Positions 10,001 to 19,474 of a stretch of 64,000 bases of DNA are shown piece by piece. Positions within the stretch are counted from its first letter, which is position 1. Each line of letters starts with the position of its first letter. Origin of the DNA: Aurantiochytrium sp. KH105 (lineage: Eukaryota; Sar; Bigyra; Thraustochytrida; Thraustochytriidae); the NCBI GenBank assembly GCA_003116975.1, contig BGKB01000146.1:62001-126000 (forward strand), in the 5' to 3' direction. The position numbers and the translations under genes were made by a program. A model generated the notes under the pieces. It made no database searches. It saw only the letters and a program-made list of their open reading frames with translations, and was not told the DNA's origin.

Positions 10001-13000
10001 CAAGGCACGCGCGAGGGCGGCGAGTACCTGGAAAGCTGCCACTTATTCAAGCATAAACGGTACAGCCATGACAAGAACAGCAGGCTTGGCTGTGAACGTA
10101 CAAATGATCTACCGGGAGGCTCAGGCCCTGGAGGAGGAGCGATCCTTTCGAGGAACCAAAACCATCTGAAACGACGCAGCGGTGGAAGCCAGCGGCGTCT
10201 CGAGGTTCACGAGCGCACCACCTCAGTGAATCTGACTTCCAGTGGTGATATGCACAAGACTCTTCATGATATGGACCCCATGCGGGCATCCGGAATGCCC
10301 CCCAAAAGCCGCGCGGGACGACGGCGGTCCATGCCTCACGGCAAACATGTTGACCTGTTTGGAAATGCGCAATTGCAAAATGAACCGTACAACATTGATC
10401 ACGAAGCAAAGCAAGCCGCATACCGCATCAACGCTGTGACTGCCGCTCAGAAAGAAAATGGAGCGGACTTCGTGGACGTCAAGGCCAAGCAGCGGCAATT
10501 GCACAGCTACCTTTCCAAGGTCAGCCTGAAAAGTGGGGAGCTTCTGCAAAACGAGCAGACCACGCAGGATTTGCACGCACGCGGACGTATCCCAAGCAAC
10601 TCGAGCAGCCAATTCGGGGGCACGAACACGTCGTCCTCATTTTCCGAGACAGAGTCCGAACTCGACGAATCCGACTCGGATGATGAATACATGGACCACG
10701 AAGAGGATGACTTTCATAGCGATCGCGAAGGTGAGCGCGATGAGAGCTCTCGGCTCCGACGAGCGGAAGCACTCGCTAACGATGCGGACGACCTCGACTT
10801 GAGAAATATGAGTTCTCGTACCTTCGGGGGTCGTGGTGACGCAGAACGTGAACACCAGCAACGTAAGCGCATCAGCGTACGCACAACACGCAGCGCCGAT
10901 GGTGATGAAACTTCTGCTGCAGTTACTGGAGGCGAGACGGATGACCTTTTCCGCACGTCTGTGTCTCCGTCGGCCAAAGCTAATTGTCGCCGGACCCGAT
11001 GCGGGGCCCATGGGCGCCATTCGAACAGAGGGGCCGGTGTACACGCCAACGACGAAGACGAAGAAGACTTTGTTTCGGACAATGACATTCTCTCCTACTC
11101 GGATGAGGACGAGGATGATGAGGACGACGAGAGACACAACGCTTATGGAGACGAGTCCGAGCGCAAGTTCAACGATGAAGAGCGTGCTCACATGGGAAAG
11201 TCAAAGAGACACAAGTCTCGACAGAAGCAGGGAAGCGGCAAACGAAAGCTCGGTCGCAAATTAGGACGCATTCGGCGACTCGGGAGCGATACGCGAAACA
11301 AGCTTCGAGGCACAGACCATCAATCTCGGCCGCGGGCAGGGCATCTCCATGGTCATGGCAAGGACCGAAAGCAGCGATGTCTGAGCCAAGAGAACGTTCC
11401 GCTTCGTACAGAGCACTATGCGTCACGGCGCGGAGATGATGAATTGCGATTTCGCAATCTCAATTCGAGTCGCCACTCAAGCTATGGCGGAAGCGAATGG
11501 CACGAGAGCTTAGGGCTGGGCGTGGACGGAGATCTGGAAGATGACGATGAACTCGCAACGCAGCGTCGGCTGAATCGTCAAGTGCTACATTTTCGCTACA
11601 ATTATCCACTGATTGCAGCCAAGATCGACGAAACGACGATTCGCGTCTTTTTGAGCTCGCAAGCCGAGGATCTGGCGCAGTGCATTGTCCACGTCTTGGC
11701 AACGGCCACAGGCGGAGCTGCCCATGCTGAGGGAATGCGTATGAACACGCAGTTCAAGGAAGACATTTCATCGGACAAGAACCTCAGTGGTACCGATGCG
11801 CTCATTGCTGATGTCATGGCGCTGGTGGTTATGCTAGCTCTTAATCAGCTCAACCACAAGGTCTGCATCACCCTGGACGACATTGAGTGGATGGATGAGC
11901 TATCGATGTCGCTTTTGCGATCGATTGTCGGCCCACAATGCCCTGGCTTTATGGTCGTGGCGACGACGCGCAGCTCGGCGGTGGAGCGTGTGCAGAACCG
12001 CCTGCGAATTCGCGTGCAAGAGAGCCCTTTTTTGTATCCTTTTGAGCTGAAGCAATTGGGTCACGGCGAAATCGAGGAGCTTTTGAAGCACACGTTTGAC
12101 ATTCCCACCTGGCCGCAAGATATAATCAAGCGTGTGGTGCACTCATGCAATGGCTTGCCATTGTGGGCCATCGAGTATGTGCGTGGAATGCTCGCAAACA
12201 AGCACATTCGACGCGACGAAGAGACCCAGGTCTGGACCTTTGACGAAGATATGGAGGAAGTCTTTTCCGACGGCTTGGAGGGTGCGATCTTGCAGCGCTA
12301 CGATAATTTGCGTGAAGAGGTGCAGCATGCCTTCATTTGGGCGTGCGTTCTCGAGGCAGAGTTCACCGTGCACATGCTCAGAGATCTCATTCTTTACACG
12401 GATTTGCACGACAAGCTCGATGAACTCATCAAGTTCAAGCACATTGCGGCTATTCCAGGGGCACGGTCGGATCGCGACGAGCAGCTGTATCGCAAGTGGG
12501 ATGATATCAACATTAGTCTACGCGACGAGGATCTCCAGCAAACCTTTTTGCTCTGCCGCAGCGCCAAGTCGCGATTTACCGTACATGACATTTTCTGCGA
12601 GAAACTCAAGACCATTGATAATCGGTACTTTGAAAGGCTCGTGGAGGACTTGCTGCGTGAGCGATTCATTGCGCCCGGCGTGAGCACAGCCTTTGGGCCA
12701 GAACAAAAGATGTATCGCGTCGCGCACGACTATTATTATCATGCAATATACAAGATGATTCCTCCGCGGGAAGTCGAGCGACATCACCAGCTCACCGCGC
12801 GATGTCTCAGTACGATGGACAATGAGTACGTGGAGCCGCTTTTGGCGCACCATTACCGCAAGGCAAAGGACGAGAAGAACGCCATTCGCTGCCTGTACAA
12901 GACCGCGTGCACGCGGCTCAAGAACGATCAAATCAACCAGGCGTGTGGATATCTTTTGGAAGCGGTGGAGCTTGCGACGCAGTCAACGACCACAATTCTT

Positions 13001-15982
13001 GATGCAAGCGACGTGGCCAACATGAAGCTCACGCTGGCCCATCTCCTCATTTACGTAGGACGACACCAGGACGCCAAAGTTTATTTGCATCAGGTTGACG
13101 AGATGCTTGGGCTCTCGGAAAACGCTGGATGGGACGGTCTCGACACACAGGGCGGGTGGACTTCTGCTGTCGACGGAGGAGCAATCGGCAGTGCTAGCAA
13201 CAACATGGACGGGGAAGCCTCGTCAATGCTCCCGACGATGCTGCCACCCACTCCTCCTCCGGTACTTTCGAGCCACTCCTCGTTTCGACGTCTGTACCGA
13301 CCTCGCAATGGGTTTGCTGGTATATCTCGCACGGAGCGGGCCAACACGACCGGAAGCGCTCCAGGGGAAGAGGAGGCTATGACGGCCTCGACGTCATCGC
13401 AAAGGCGCAAACGTCGTGGGCGGCGCCAAGGTCAACTCCCGCACTTTAGCAGCAGTAGTAGCAGCACCGTGAGCGTCGGAAGTGGCAGCACAAATGGTAG
13501 TCCAATGCCAAGTGGCACGCCGCCGCCGACGCCCGGTTTGAGCCACGGCGCTCCGCTGCCAGCGCCCTTGGATCGGACCCGATCCGCCGACGCGGGTGCA
13601 TCGGGAATTCCGGGGCTCTCCGTCATGCTCCCACAGCGACGCGGATCGTCTGCCTTTGGCCGAAGCGACGAAGGAAATGCCGGGTCGAGTAGCCCATTCG
13701 GCAAACCAAGGTCAGCGTCAACCCCAGGCATTGCAGAGACCGGAGGCACGGATGACGTTTTTCCGGACATGAGCAGCGTGGGCTTTGGCCGCGCTCGCGC
13801 GGGGTCAGCGCGAACGGACCCAGACACCGAGAGCCTTGATTTCAATTCGGATCTCGCGCACGGAGAAGGCCACCGGGTCGCTCGGCCCCGTTTGCCGTCG
13901 TTGAAGCGCATGTGCAGCACGTCCATGTTTCATCCGCGCAACTTTTTCACGGCCAAGTCTGTCGATTTCAAAGAGCCTCGATTTCTTGCGCACAATGAAC
14001 ACTGGATTCGCACGCAGGGACTTCTGCTGCAGAGCATGTTCTACGACATGGAACATGACCGCTTTGTTTTCCTCTTGAAGGACTTTGTCTCTGTGCTTCT
14101 CTCGCAAGGCCTGGCCAAAGAATCGGGGCTCATCCAGTTTGTCGCCTTTTTGGCGAGTGCGGTATCACCCAAGTACACAAAGATGAAGCCGCACTTTACT
14201 CTGGACACCGTGGCGCAACTGGCAAGTGGACTTGAGGCCGTGGGGATGGAGGGCTTGGACCACAAGTTCTTGTCGGGCGCATTGTATGAGATTTGTGCGT
14301 TAGGCTTTTTGAGCAAGGCGGATTTCGCCCATGCGCAAGGAGCGCTTCAGCAAGCACAGAATCACTTTCGCGCGTCGAGCCTGATGAAGTTCAAGGTGTA
14401 CCGCAAGCAGCTTATCGAGTGCAAGCTGATGGCAGCGAATGTGGCGATGCAGACAGGGAGGCTGATTGACGCAGAGCGCGGCTGCCGCGATGTCGCAGAG
14501 AGTTTTGCGCGTGCCTCGCAGTGTCCACAAATTTTGGTCTGGAGCGAGGCGTGGTCAGCCCTCGTGCGATTCCGACGCTATGGTCTTCTCGTCTCGCTCG
14601 CAGAGATCACGAGCTACGAAGAGGCCGCGACGGCGACGGCGACGGCGGCGGCAGCTGCTGCCGCAGCGGCGACGACTGGGCGCTTTGCCATGAAAAGCAG
14701 CAATGGCGGCAGCGGTAGTGGTGGGCGGTCTTCCGCGGGGGGGCTCACTGTGGGCAATGCAGCGCGCGGCGAAGAGCGCGGTGGAGAGGGCCGCGGCGGC
14801 GAGCGAAGAGCCACTGGTCGACGGCAGAGTTTCCTGAAGCGCGTTGGCAGTGGTCATGATCTGCATCGTCCTTCGAGCGTGAACAGCGTCCCAGCGGCCC
14901 AGCAGGGCGCGGCTGCGAGTGCGGCCTCGATTGCGCGAGGCGAGGGCTACTTTGACGTCGAGGTCCCATCTCGCATGAACCCGTTGGGAGCCGAGCGTCT
15001 CATGCGCGTGGACCAGATTCTCTGGGCGGCGCTGCAGGCTTGGAAGCTCGGTGACCGGAACTTGCCGATATACAGCCGTTCAGAGGCAACGCAGCATGCG
15101 ACGGTTGCGTGGAACCTTTTGGTTGACACGGCGCAGACGCCATTGGTGTGGTACCTTGGCATGGCCTACGAGATGCTTTTCTATGCGCTGGTCCAAATTG
15201 TGCGCTTTCAGTCAGTCCCTTTGGGAAGTGAAGCAGGGGGCGCGGTGTCTTCAGCTGCGGCGGCTGCTTTGGGTGGCGGCAAGTCGCACGGCCAAAAGAG
15301 CAAGCGTCTGAGTGCGTCGATCACACACGAGACTATAAAACATCTCTGCAAAAGCTTCAAGACGTACGCGGAGACCTTTCCTTCGTCGCGACCTGTCGCC
15401 TACCGCTGCAAGGGCCTGCTCTACCTTTTGCGAGGCAAGTCTGTGAAGGCAGCTTCGTGTTTCCGCAAGGCTTCGCGGTTCGCAAGCAAGCTCAAGATGG
15501 TGGTGGAGTCGCGATTGTCTGCTTTTCTCTTGCACAAACATTGTGCCGAGTCGCTCACGCGTCAGGATAGCGGACTGCAGTCGAGTTTTGCTGACGTGGA
15601 AACTGCCAAAAGCTTTCCCGTTTCCTTTAACCTCACGCTACAGACATGGCGATCTGGAGGTCGTTCTTCGACGGGCGACTTGGTGCGCGTCTTGACTGCA
15701 GTGGCTGCAGAGGGAGTGTCGCCGAGGCGTCGATCTACAGCCGCTGGAAGTCTAGATTTAGAAGGCTCTTACGCGGCGCGTTTGCGTCGACGGTCGAGCA
15801 GCTCGCGGCAGTCTGTGAGCGGCTCGATGCAGCAAACGCAGCAGCAACAGCAACAGCTGAAATCACCACGGAAGCCTCAAGATGGTGTTCACCCGGCGAT
15901 TGTGGGTGGTTATCACGATGGTGCTGCAGAAGGTGAGAAGCGTGGCCTGCGCAAGGCCCACACTGCCGCGCCATCTGTGTAA
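7085..15982 (+). CDS. Soluble adenylyl cyclase-like protein (ADCY10 type) with two cyclase domains and an NTPase
   Basis: A 2,965-residue single-exon protein expected to make cAMP from ATP in the cytosol or flagellum. The N-terminus has CxxC pairs (C11/C14 and C44/C47) that may bind zinc. Cyclase domain C1 (about 175-350) carries both metal Asp residues, D185 in ADVTGYT and D238 in FAGDAVLCIW, 53 residues apart. C2 (about 500-700) has Asn at the first metal position (LFMNICNH) but keeps VNLAARL with N654 and R658, the transition-state pair of the family. Ser647 sits where human sAC has Thr405, which favours ATP. A P-loop GEEGMGKT (808-815) and a Walker B-like LDD (about 1597-1599) belong to an STAND/AAA-type NTPase; they are split by a long Ser/Asp/Glu-rich insertion. 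The C-terminal third resembles helical TPR-like sequence broken by low-complexity loops. Bicarbonate regulation is typical of the family but cannot be seen here. Confidence 0.9.
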   Translation: MDSKGATTQWCRCCGERRAGCVLLADAFRPDAFQGRATQSDNICPDCHGFAESLMRKLLPRDTHDTLLKYWPIGSQVALPKSHIFVQDRKQSILDSANSDHKRKAESFVPYVPGLVVEYLSESWLASTGKLRAMAGSSENLQTYPSFGSLSKPASATTVVSASGAGSEHVKNICDTVDAVILMADVTGYTALADTFCQLRGVNAGVEAVVTNCLNKYFSRLIETINEFGGDVVKFAGDAVLCIWKPQVSDIRRGSSSPRVAKQQRQRLMESYAQAATLCAFKAKGLVERVRVGDDEKTLRLHCGLASGKISILSVGGADASSRREIVLTGEALRVAGVAVDLAEPETVVLGQQVWRHVRTITICAKVSDSDQDAKMGPMLSGGAAAVAAAGAAAVPSDSAADANIENNNLSRDRGAQGQLDVGSKKPRATQQRQAAHAIKRPSFYLVHQVTVEPVLDTRNRRHSSNITTLQGMLPPIDLLLGVLESYIPAHIVKQLKGRQKIHNDVRLVSVLFMNICNHARTFGYTNDPDQLELMQEIFLRAQRIVNHHEGMIRQFIVDDKGCVLIVCFGVSTHRHKDDAARAIATALDLQMSIAKVQSPSLADESLRIKTAIGVTTGRAFCGPIGSQLVLDAPNSEIRGPERREWSVVGHCVNLAARLMNVAYKRDEGILCDETTAENVRLSITSQRSKRGPAFLQVDSVHVKGLKDKIPLFKPMRMSDRKPNSFLGSSQSHAGSLGSMGSALEGESAAAQTASGALASRPMHANLATEYGSSAHCCVGRTFEKSAIGPLLFAFDRGIIDPFILIYGEEGMGKTNLIDWVRDQIQSDDSYENIKLLGWTPATMHATEQTSYYSTLGEGSGGDGVLTPADHGIGTGGLRAFLCDLFKFSPQKNLASDQEALASFIDRLQVYVERLAPENLGTISRREPIIHSSSHDAASPTSLERRDSTLSGISAYSGYSGLSGDSGRASRGQGTREGGEYLESCHLFKHKRYSHDKNSRLGCERTNDLPGGSGPGGGAILSRNQNHLKRRSGGSQRRLEVHERTTSVNLTSSGDMHKTLHDMDPMRASGMPPKSRAGRRRSMPHGKHVDLFGNAQLQNEPYNIDHEAKQAAYRINAVTAAQKENGADFVDVKAKQRQLHSYLSKVSLKSGELLQNEQTTQDLHARGRIPSNSSSQFGGTNTSSSFSETESELDESDSDDEYMDHEEDDFHSDREGERDESSRLRRAEALANDADDLDLRNMSSRTFGGRGDAEREHQQRKRISVRTTRSADGDETSAAVTGGETDDLFRTSVSPSAKANCRRTRCGAHGRHSNRGAGVHANDEDEEDFVSDNDILSYSDEDEDDEDDERHNAYGDESERKFNDEERAHMGKSKRHKSRQKQGSGKRKLGRKLGRIRRLGSDTRNKLRGTDHQSRPRAGHLHGHGKDRKQRCLSQENVPLRTEHYASRRGDDELRFRNLNSSRHSSYGGSEWHESLGLGVDGDLEDDDELATQRRLNRQVLHFRYNYPLIAAKIDETTIRVFLSSQAEDLAQCIVHVLATATGGAAHAEGMRMNTQFKEDISSDKNLSGTDALIADVMALVVMLALNQLNHKVCITLDDIEWMDELSMSLLRSIVGPQCPGFMVVATTRSSAVERVQNRLRIRVQESPFLYPFELKQLGHGEIEELLKHTFDIPTWPQDIIKRVVHSCNGLPLWAIEYVRGMLANKHIRRDEETQVWTFDEDMEEVFSDGLEGAILQRYDNLREEVQHAFIWACVLEAEFTVHMLRDLILYTDLHDKLDELIKFKHIAAIPGARSDRDEQLYRKWDDINISLRDEDLQQTFLLCRSAKSRFTVHDIFCEKLKTIDNRYFERLVEDLLRERFIAPGVSTAFGPEQKMYRVAHDYYYHAIYKMIPPREVERHHQLTARCLSTMDNEYVEPLLAHHYRKAKDEKNAIRCLYKTACTRLKNDQINQACGYLLEAVELATQSTTTILDASDVANMKLTLAHLLIYVGRHQDAKVYLHQVDEMLGLSENAGWDGLDTQGGWTSAVDGGAIGSASNNMDGEASSMLPTMLPPTPPPVLSSHSSFRRLYRPRNGFAGISRTERANTTGSAPGEEEAMTASTSSQRRKRRGRRQGQLPHFSSSSSSTVSVGSGSTNGSPMPSGTPPPTPGLSHGAPLPAPLDRTRSADAGASGIPGLSVMLPQRRGSSAFGRSDEGNAGSSSPFGKPRSASTPGIAETGGTDDVFPDMSSVGFGRARAGSARTDPDTESLDFNSDLAHGEGHRVARPRLPSLKRMCSTSMFHPRNFFTAKSVDFKEPRFLAHNEHWIRTQGLLLQSMFYDMEHDRFVFLLKDFVSVLLSQGLAKESGLIQFVAFLASAVSPKYTKMKPHFTLDTVAQLASGLEAVGMEGLDHKFLSGALYEICALGFLSKADFAHAQGALQQAQNHFRASSLMKFKVYRKQLIECKLMAANVAMQTGRLIDAERGCRDVAESFARASQCPQILVWSEAWSALVRFRRYGLLVSLAEITSYEEAATATATAAAAAAAAATTGRFAMKSSNGGSGSGGRSSAGGLTVGNAARGEERGGEGRGGERRATGRRQSFLKRVGSGHDLHRPSSVNSVPAAQQGAAASAASIARGEGYFDVEVPSRMNPLGAERLMRVDQILWAALQAWKLGDRNLPIYSRSEATQHATVAWNLLVDTAQTPLVWYLGMAYEMLFYALVQIVRFQSVPLGSEAGGAVSSAAAAALGGGKSHGQKSKRLSASITHETIKHLCKSFKTYAETFPSSRPVAYRCKGLLYLLRGKSVKAASCFRKASRFASKLKMVVESRLSAFLLHKHCAESLTRQDSGLQSSFADVETAKSFPVSFNLTLQTWRSGGRSSTGDLVRVLTAVAAEGVSPRRRSTAAGSLDLEGSYAARLRRRSSSSRQSVSGSMQQTQQQQQQLKSPRKPQDGVHPAIVGGYHDGAAEGEKRGLRKAHTAAPSV

Positions 15983-16651
15983 GGTAGAAATACGGCTGCG
16001 ACAGTAAAAGGAGGGCGACAAAGCTTAACCTTTTTGCAGAAAGGTACGAAGGGGAAGGAAGAAGCCTTCTCTTCTCATGCGCAGGCTAGCATCTCGTCCT
16101 TTTCGCAGACATTTTGTAATATGCTTGTGTACCTGGAGTGCACGCTAAGTGCCGTGCAGCCAGGTAGGCAGGCGGGCAGGCAGCTGCGACTCGACTCGAC
16201 CTGTCCTGGAATTGATTGACTGACGCAAAGAAAAATTACGTTATGCATTCTCTTTTCCTTTTTTTTGTGTGTTTCATCTTTTTGTTTTCTTTTGTTTTCT
16301 TTTCCGTTTGTTATTATGTTTTGCCTGCTCGTCGATCTTGGCGATGGTTGTACCGTACGAGCCATGCATGTCCCAGAGCAGACAACAAATCATGATGAGA
16401 GAGAGAGAGAGAGAGGGCTTACCCAAGGTGCGCTCGACCTTTCGCGGAGAATTAAGGTAGACACGACGAAGTGATGTAAAAGTGGTGTCCGGGCACACGA
16501 GCAAACTAAAAACGGAGGATGGGAGGTCGAGGGAGAAATAGTCCACGTCGCGCCGGTATTTACCCACGCTGTGCAAAAATTCTACGCCAGAGCAAAGCAA
16601 CTTTTCGCAAAGAGTGAGAGGAAGGGAGAGGGTCATTGATCGCGTCATGGA
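15983..16651. other. Convergent 3' intergenic region
   Basis: This spacer lies between the 3' ends of the cyclase (+) and UBC13 (-) genes. It contains T-rich stretches at about 16250-16315, suitable for 3' ends, and a short GA array at about 16396-16414. I see no gene. No discrete poly(A) signal can be named with confidence. Confidence 0.5.
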
Positions 16652-17113
16652 TCAGGGCACGGCATATTTGCGTGTGTACTCGCGAGCAGTCTCCTCGGCG
16701 TCTTCCCTGTCGCGCTTCCAGTGTTCGGCAATTTTGGGGTCGAGCGGATCGTCAGGCTCGGGCGTGGAGAGGAGCGCCTGAATGCTGAGCAGGACGGTGC
16801 GAATCTGCAGCGCAGGAGACCACTTGTCCTTGAGGATGTCGAGGCAGATCCGACCAATGAGATCAAAGTTCGGGTGGTACAGCTTGGTGAGCATACGGAC
16901 CTTGGGGGGAGCCATGGGATAGTCGGCGGGGAGGAAGAGCTCAAGGTGGAAGACACCGCCTTCATAGGGCGTTTCCGACGGGCCTGAGAGGACCACCTTG
17001 AAGTGGCGCGGGTTCTCTGGGAAAGGCTCGCATTGGATACCCGCGACGGGCTCGGCCTGGAGTCTCTGGGTTTCCTTGACGATGCGCCGCGGCAGTCCCG
17101 TCGTCGGGTCCAT
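16652..17113 (-). CDS. UBC13: Ubiquitin-conjugating enzyme E2 of the UBC13/UBE2N type
   Basis: A 153-residue E2, close to the 152 residues of human UBE2N. It should accept ubiquitin from E1 on the catalytic Cys and, with a UEV partner, build Lys63-linked chains for DNA-damage tolerance and signalling. The HPN motif is at residues 80-82, the active Cys is C90 in [14 protein letters not shown], and the segment up to LLSIQALLS is nearly identical to the known family, including PxxYPM. The start at 17113 has A at -3 and places [12 protein letters not shown] as in other UBC13 proteins. The frame is open upstream only through an Arg/Ala-rich, repeat-derived stretch. The gene is convergent with the cyclase gene. 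It is one exon with no visible defect. Confidence 0.95.
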   Translation of the reverse strand: MDPTTGLPRRIVKETQRLQAEPVAGIQCEPFPENPRHFKVVLSGPSETPYEGGVFHLELFLPADYPMAPPKVRMLTKLYHPNFDLIGRICLDILKDKWSPALQIRTVLLSIQALLSTPEPDDPLDPKIAEHWKRDREDAEETAREYTRKYAVP

Positions 17114-17478
17114 CGTGGCAGACTCTTGCTCTTTCCTTCTTTCGCTCTCGCGCTCTCGCGCTCGCTCGCTCGCTCGCTCGCTCGCTCGCGCGGGGTCAGG
17201 CTCGCCGCGTCGTTGTCGTCCTCGACGCGCAGGCGGCGCCCGGTGACCTCGATTCGAGCCGGGCGTCCGTCCGTCTTTCCGCCCGCCCGGGTGTCCGCGG
17301 CGCCGCGGGTGCTCGGCCGGCCGGCCGTCAAGGACGCAGGCCTCCCACGCACGCCCGCACGCCCGAGCTCGCGCGCGCGCAGCAAGCAAGCGGGCACGCA
17401 AGCGAGCGAGCAATCTTCGCCTGCTTCGTTTGTTTGCTCTGCTCGCCCTCCAGGTCAGCCGACGCACAGTGGCAGAAA

Positions 17479-17500
17479 GCGATAGCCGACTTGCGCGCGC
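17479..17500 (+). promoter_or_regulatory. Shared GATAGnCGACTTGCGCGC-type element, copy upstream of UBC13
   Basis: The sequence GCGATAGCCGACTTGCGCGC occurs about 370 bp upstream of the UBC13 ATG. Two more CGACTT half-sites follow within 45 bp. Close copies lie upstream of the genes at 19475 and 50257. The function is inferred from position and recurrence only. Confidence 0.4.
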
Positions 17501-18177
17501 GCATTCTCGACTTGTGCCGCTGCCGACTTTACTTTGGGCCTCGGAGAGGCGGGCTTCACGGTCTTGTCTTGTCAGTCGGCTGGCCGGAGTATTGAGGGTA
17601 TACAGAATGCGTGAAGAAGAAGAGGACGGTCCTCGGAGGGATGCAAGTGGCAGCCTGCGAGACGGTCGCTAGGGGGTTTTAGAGGACGTGCAGTGCGAAT
17701 CTATAAGTAGTGGCGGGGATGATCTGTGAGGGAATAAACACGAAAGATGTGCATGATCTCTCCATGTTCTTCTTCTTCGAAATCTTCTTCGTTGAAGACC
17801 AAGAGTCCGTGCTCTCGCAACTCTCTCAGGCTGCATCGTGATGAGAGAGATCATCCGCCGAAACGCAATGGCTTAGATGGAGATTACGTGACAAGACACT
17901 CTTTTTGGGGGGGGGGAAGGAGTGGCAAGGACTTGCGAATCATCGTTCCGGAACCCTTTGAGTTGCGACCGCAAAGGTGTATCGCAGCCCCCAAGGACAT
18001 TGACCCGCTTGTGACTTGCCGTTGCCAACCTAAGTGATGAGGTGCACGTGCGTTCACAATGGTGTTTCCCGGTCTGCAAAGACTTTCTCCGCTTCTTGCG
18101 ACCGACCGACCGACCGACCGACCACCTCCCTCCCACTTCTCCTCTCGCCCTCAAGCTGCACTGGTGACTGACTGACT

Positions 18178-18688
18178 ATGAGCGGGTTCTGGAGAGCCCG
18201 CTGCCGCAAAGGTCAAGATAGCAGCTTGCGCTCCCGGGTTGCGGCCACAGCAGTGGTGGCTCGTGGTGGTGTGGCTGTGACGACCGTTCCTTTCTCGGTC
18301 CGCAATCGTCACGGACTCGCTCTTTTGCAGAAATACTAACTGCTTGCTGTTGCTTGCAGCCATCCCGACGCATCTCTTTCTCCTCACTGTCAGGTTGGCC
18401 AAACACCACGAATCGAAAGGGTTCCGTAGCCTTTTGGAGACGTTCTGCACTGCTGCGCTGCGGCGGGTTTCGCTTCCCGTCTCCCTCCTCATCGGCACGG
18501 AGCCAGCCAGCCAGCCAGGCACTGAGCCACTGCCATCTGCGACGACCGCGGCGGCCATGCATGGCACCATCCAAGACTCGCGCGAACAAGAAGACGAGGA
18601 CGGAGAAGAGGAAGAAGAAGCTGGAGCCGCCAAAGACCAAGTATCCTTGGTTTCCACGATCCAGCGCAGCCTGAGACACTTTGGATGA
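18178..18688 (+). CDS. Possible small two-exon gene (weak)
   Basis: A textbook 3' splice site is present: branch-point sequence TACTAAC at 18334-18340, a T-rich stretch, then TTGCAG ending at 18359. If exon 1 starts at the ATG at 18178 and ends at 18211 before GTCAAG, a 148-nt intron joins it in frame to an exon running to the stop at 18686-18688. The product would be about 121 residues, basic at first and ending in a Glu/Asp-rich tail. The donor is weak, and another frame of the same exon encodes a short Lys/Arg-rich peptide (ATG near 18563). The N-terminus MSGFWRA faintly recalls ATP synthase epsilon, but the rest does not. I do not recognise the product. Confidence 0.25.
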
Positions 18689-18897
18689 TCATCACAGGCA
18701 CCGTGACGTACGCGGCGTTATCATCAGAAGTTGTGTTACCATACCAGACCCCATTCCACTTCCGCGGCGGTGGCGAGGCCGTGTCGCGCGGGTTCCGCCC
18801 GCCCGCCCGTCCGCGCTGCTGCCAGCGGCCAGCGGCGCGACGCACCGCGTTGCGCTGCGCCCGTGTCCGCAACGCGAGCGAGCGAGCGCGCGAGGCC

Positions 18898-18923
18898 TCG
18901 GCTTGGCTTGGCTTGGCTTGGCT
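18898..18923. repeat. Short GGCTT array
   Basis: Several GGCTT units occur in a row within the GC-rich upstream region of the 19475 gene. A small imperfect microsatellite with no sign of coding. Confidence 0.7.
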
Positions 18924-19243
18924 TTTGCGGCGCGTGCACGCGCTGCCAGGCAAAGAAAGGCAAGCAAAAGCAAGCCCAGCTAAAAGACGCAGAGCACACA
19001 CTGGCGCGCACACGCACCATTTGCGATCGTCGCGGGCTCGAGGCGCTCGAGCGAAAGCAAACCTGCAACCTGACTGCCCGAGATCCGAGCAGCTCGCGGA
19101 GAGACGCAGAATCGAGGGCTCTGTCTGCGCGCGCGGACGCTGGCTTCGTCGCCTCGACTCGACGGTCTGTCTGACTGTCTGTCTGTCTTCTCCGGTGGTT
19201 GGTACGTGCCGGGGGCATCAAGTGTGGAGGCGTATAAGCCATT

Positions 19244-19270
19244 GCGCGCGCGGATAGTCGACTTGCGCGC
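19244..19270 (+). promoter_or_regulatory. Shared GATAGnCGACTTGCGCGC-type element upstream of the 19475 gene
   Basis: The core GATAGTCGACTTGCGCGC lies about 205 bp upstream of the ATG at 19475. It is flanked on both sides by the direct repeat GGCGTATAA, which gives a compact promoter-like block. Copies of the core also occur at 17481 and twice at 50108-50145. Confidence 0.45.
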
Positions 19271-19474
19271 GGCGTATAACGCAGTGGCGCGCGCCCTCCT
19301 TTCCTGTTGCTCGCTCCTTTCTTCTTTTGTGTTGGGCCTAGCTAGCTCGTTGGACTTTTTCTCACTTGGCGCGGCGCAGAACCGGAGCGGAGTCCGCTGT
19401 GCACGCGGCTGCGCGGCGCGGCGCGCGCGGCGCGGCGCGGGCGGGCGGGAGAGCGCGCGGGAGAGCGCGCGAGG

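Larger units (their letters stand above)
17114..19474. promoter_or_regulatory. Intergenic region with promoter motifs and a possible spliced gene
   Basis: The part near 17114 is the 5' side of UBC13 and has a GCTC array at about 17157-17188. Two copies of a shared element, GATAG(C/T)CGACTTGCGCGC, lie at 17481-17500 and about 19253-19270. A GACC array is at about 18101-18123 and a GGCTT array at about 18898-18923. A strong 3' splice site near 18359 suggests a small spliced transcript, listed separately. The rest is GC-rich and I see no other gene. Confidence 0.5.
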
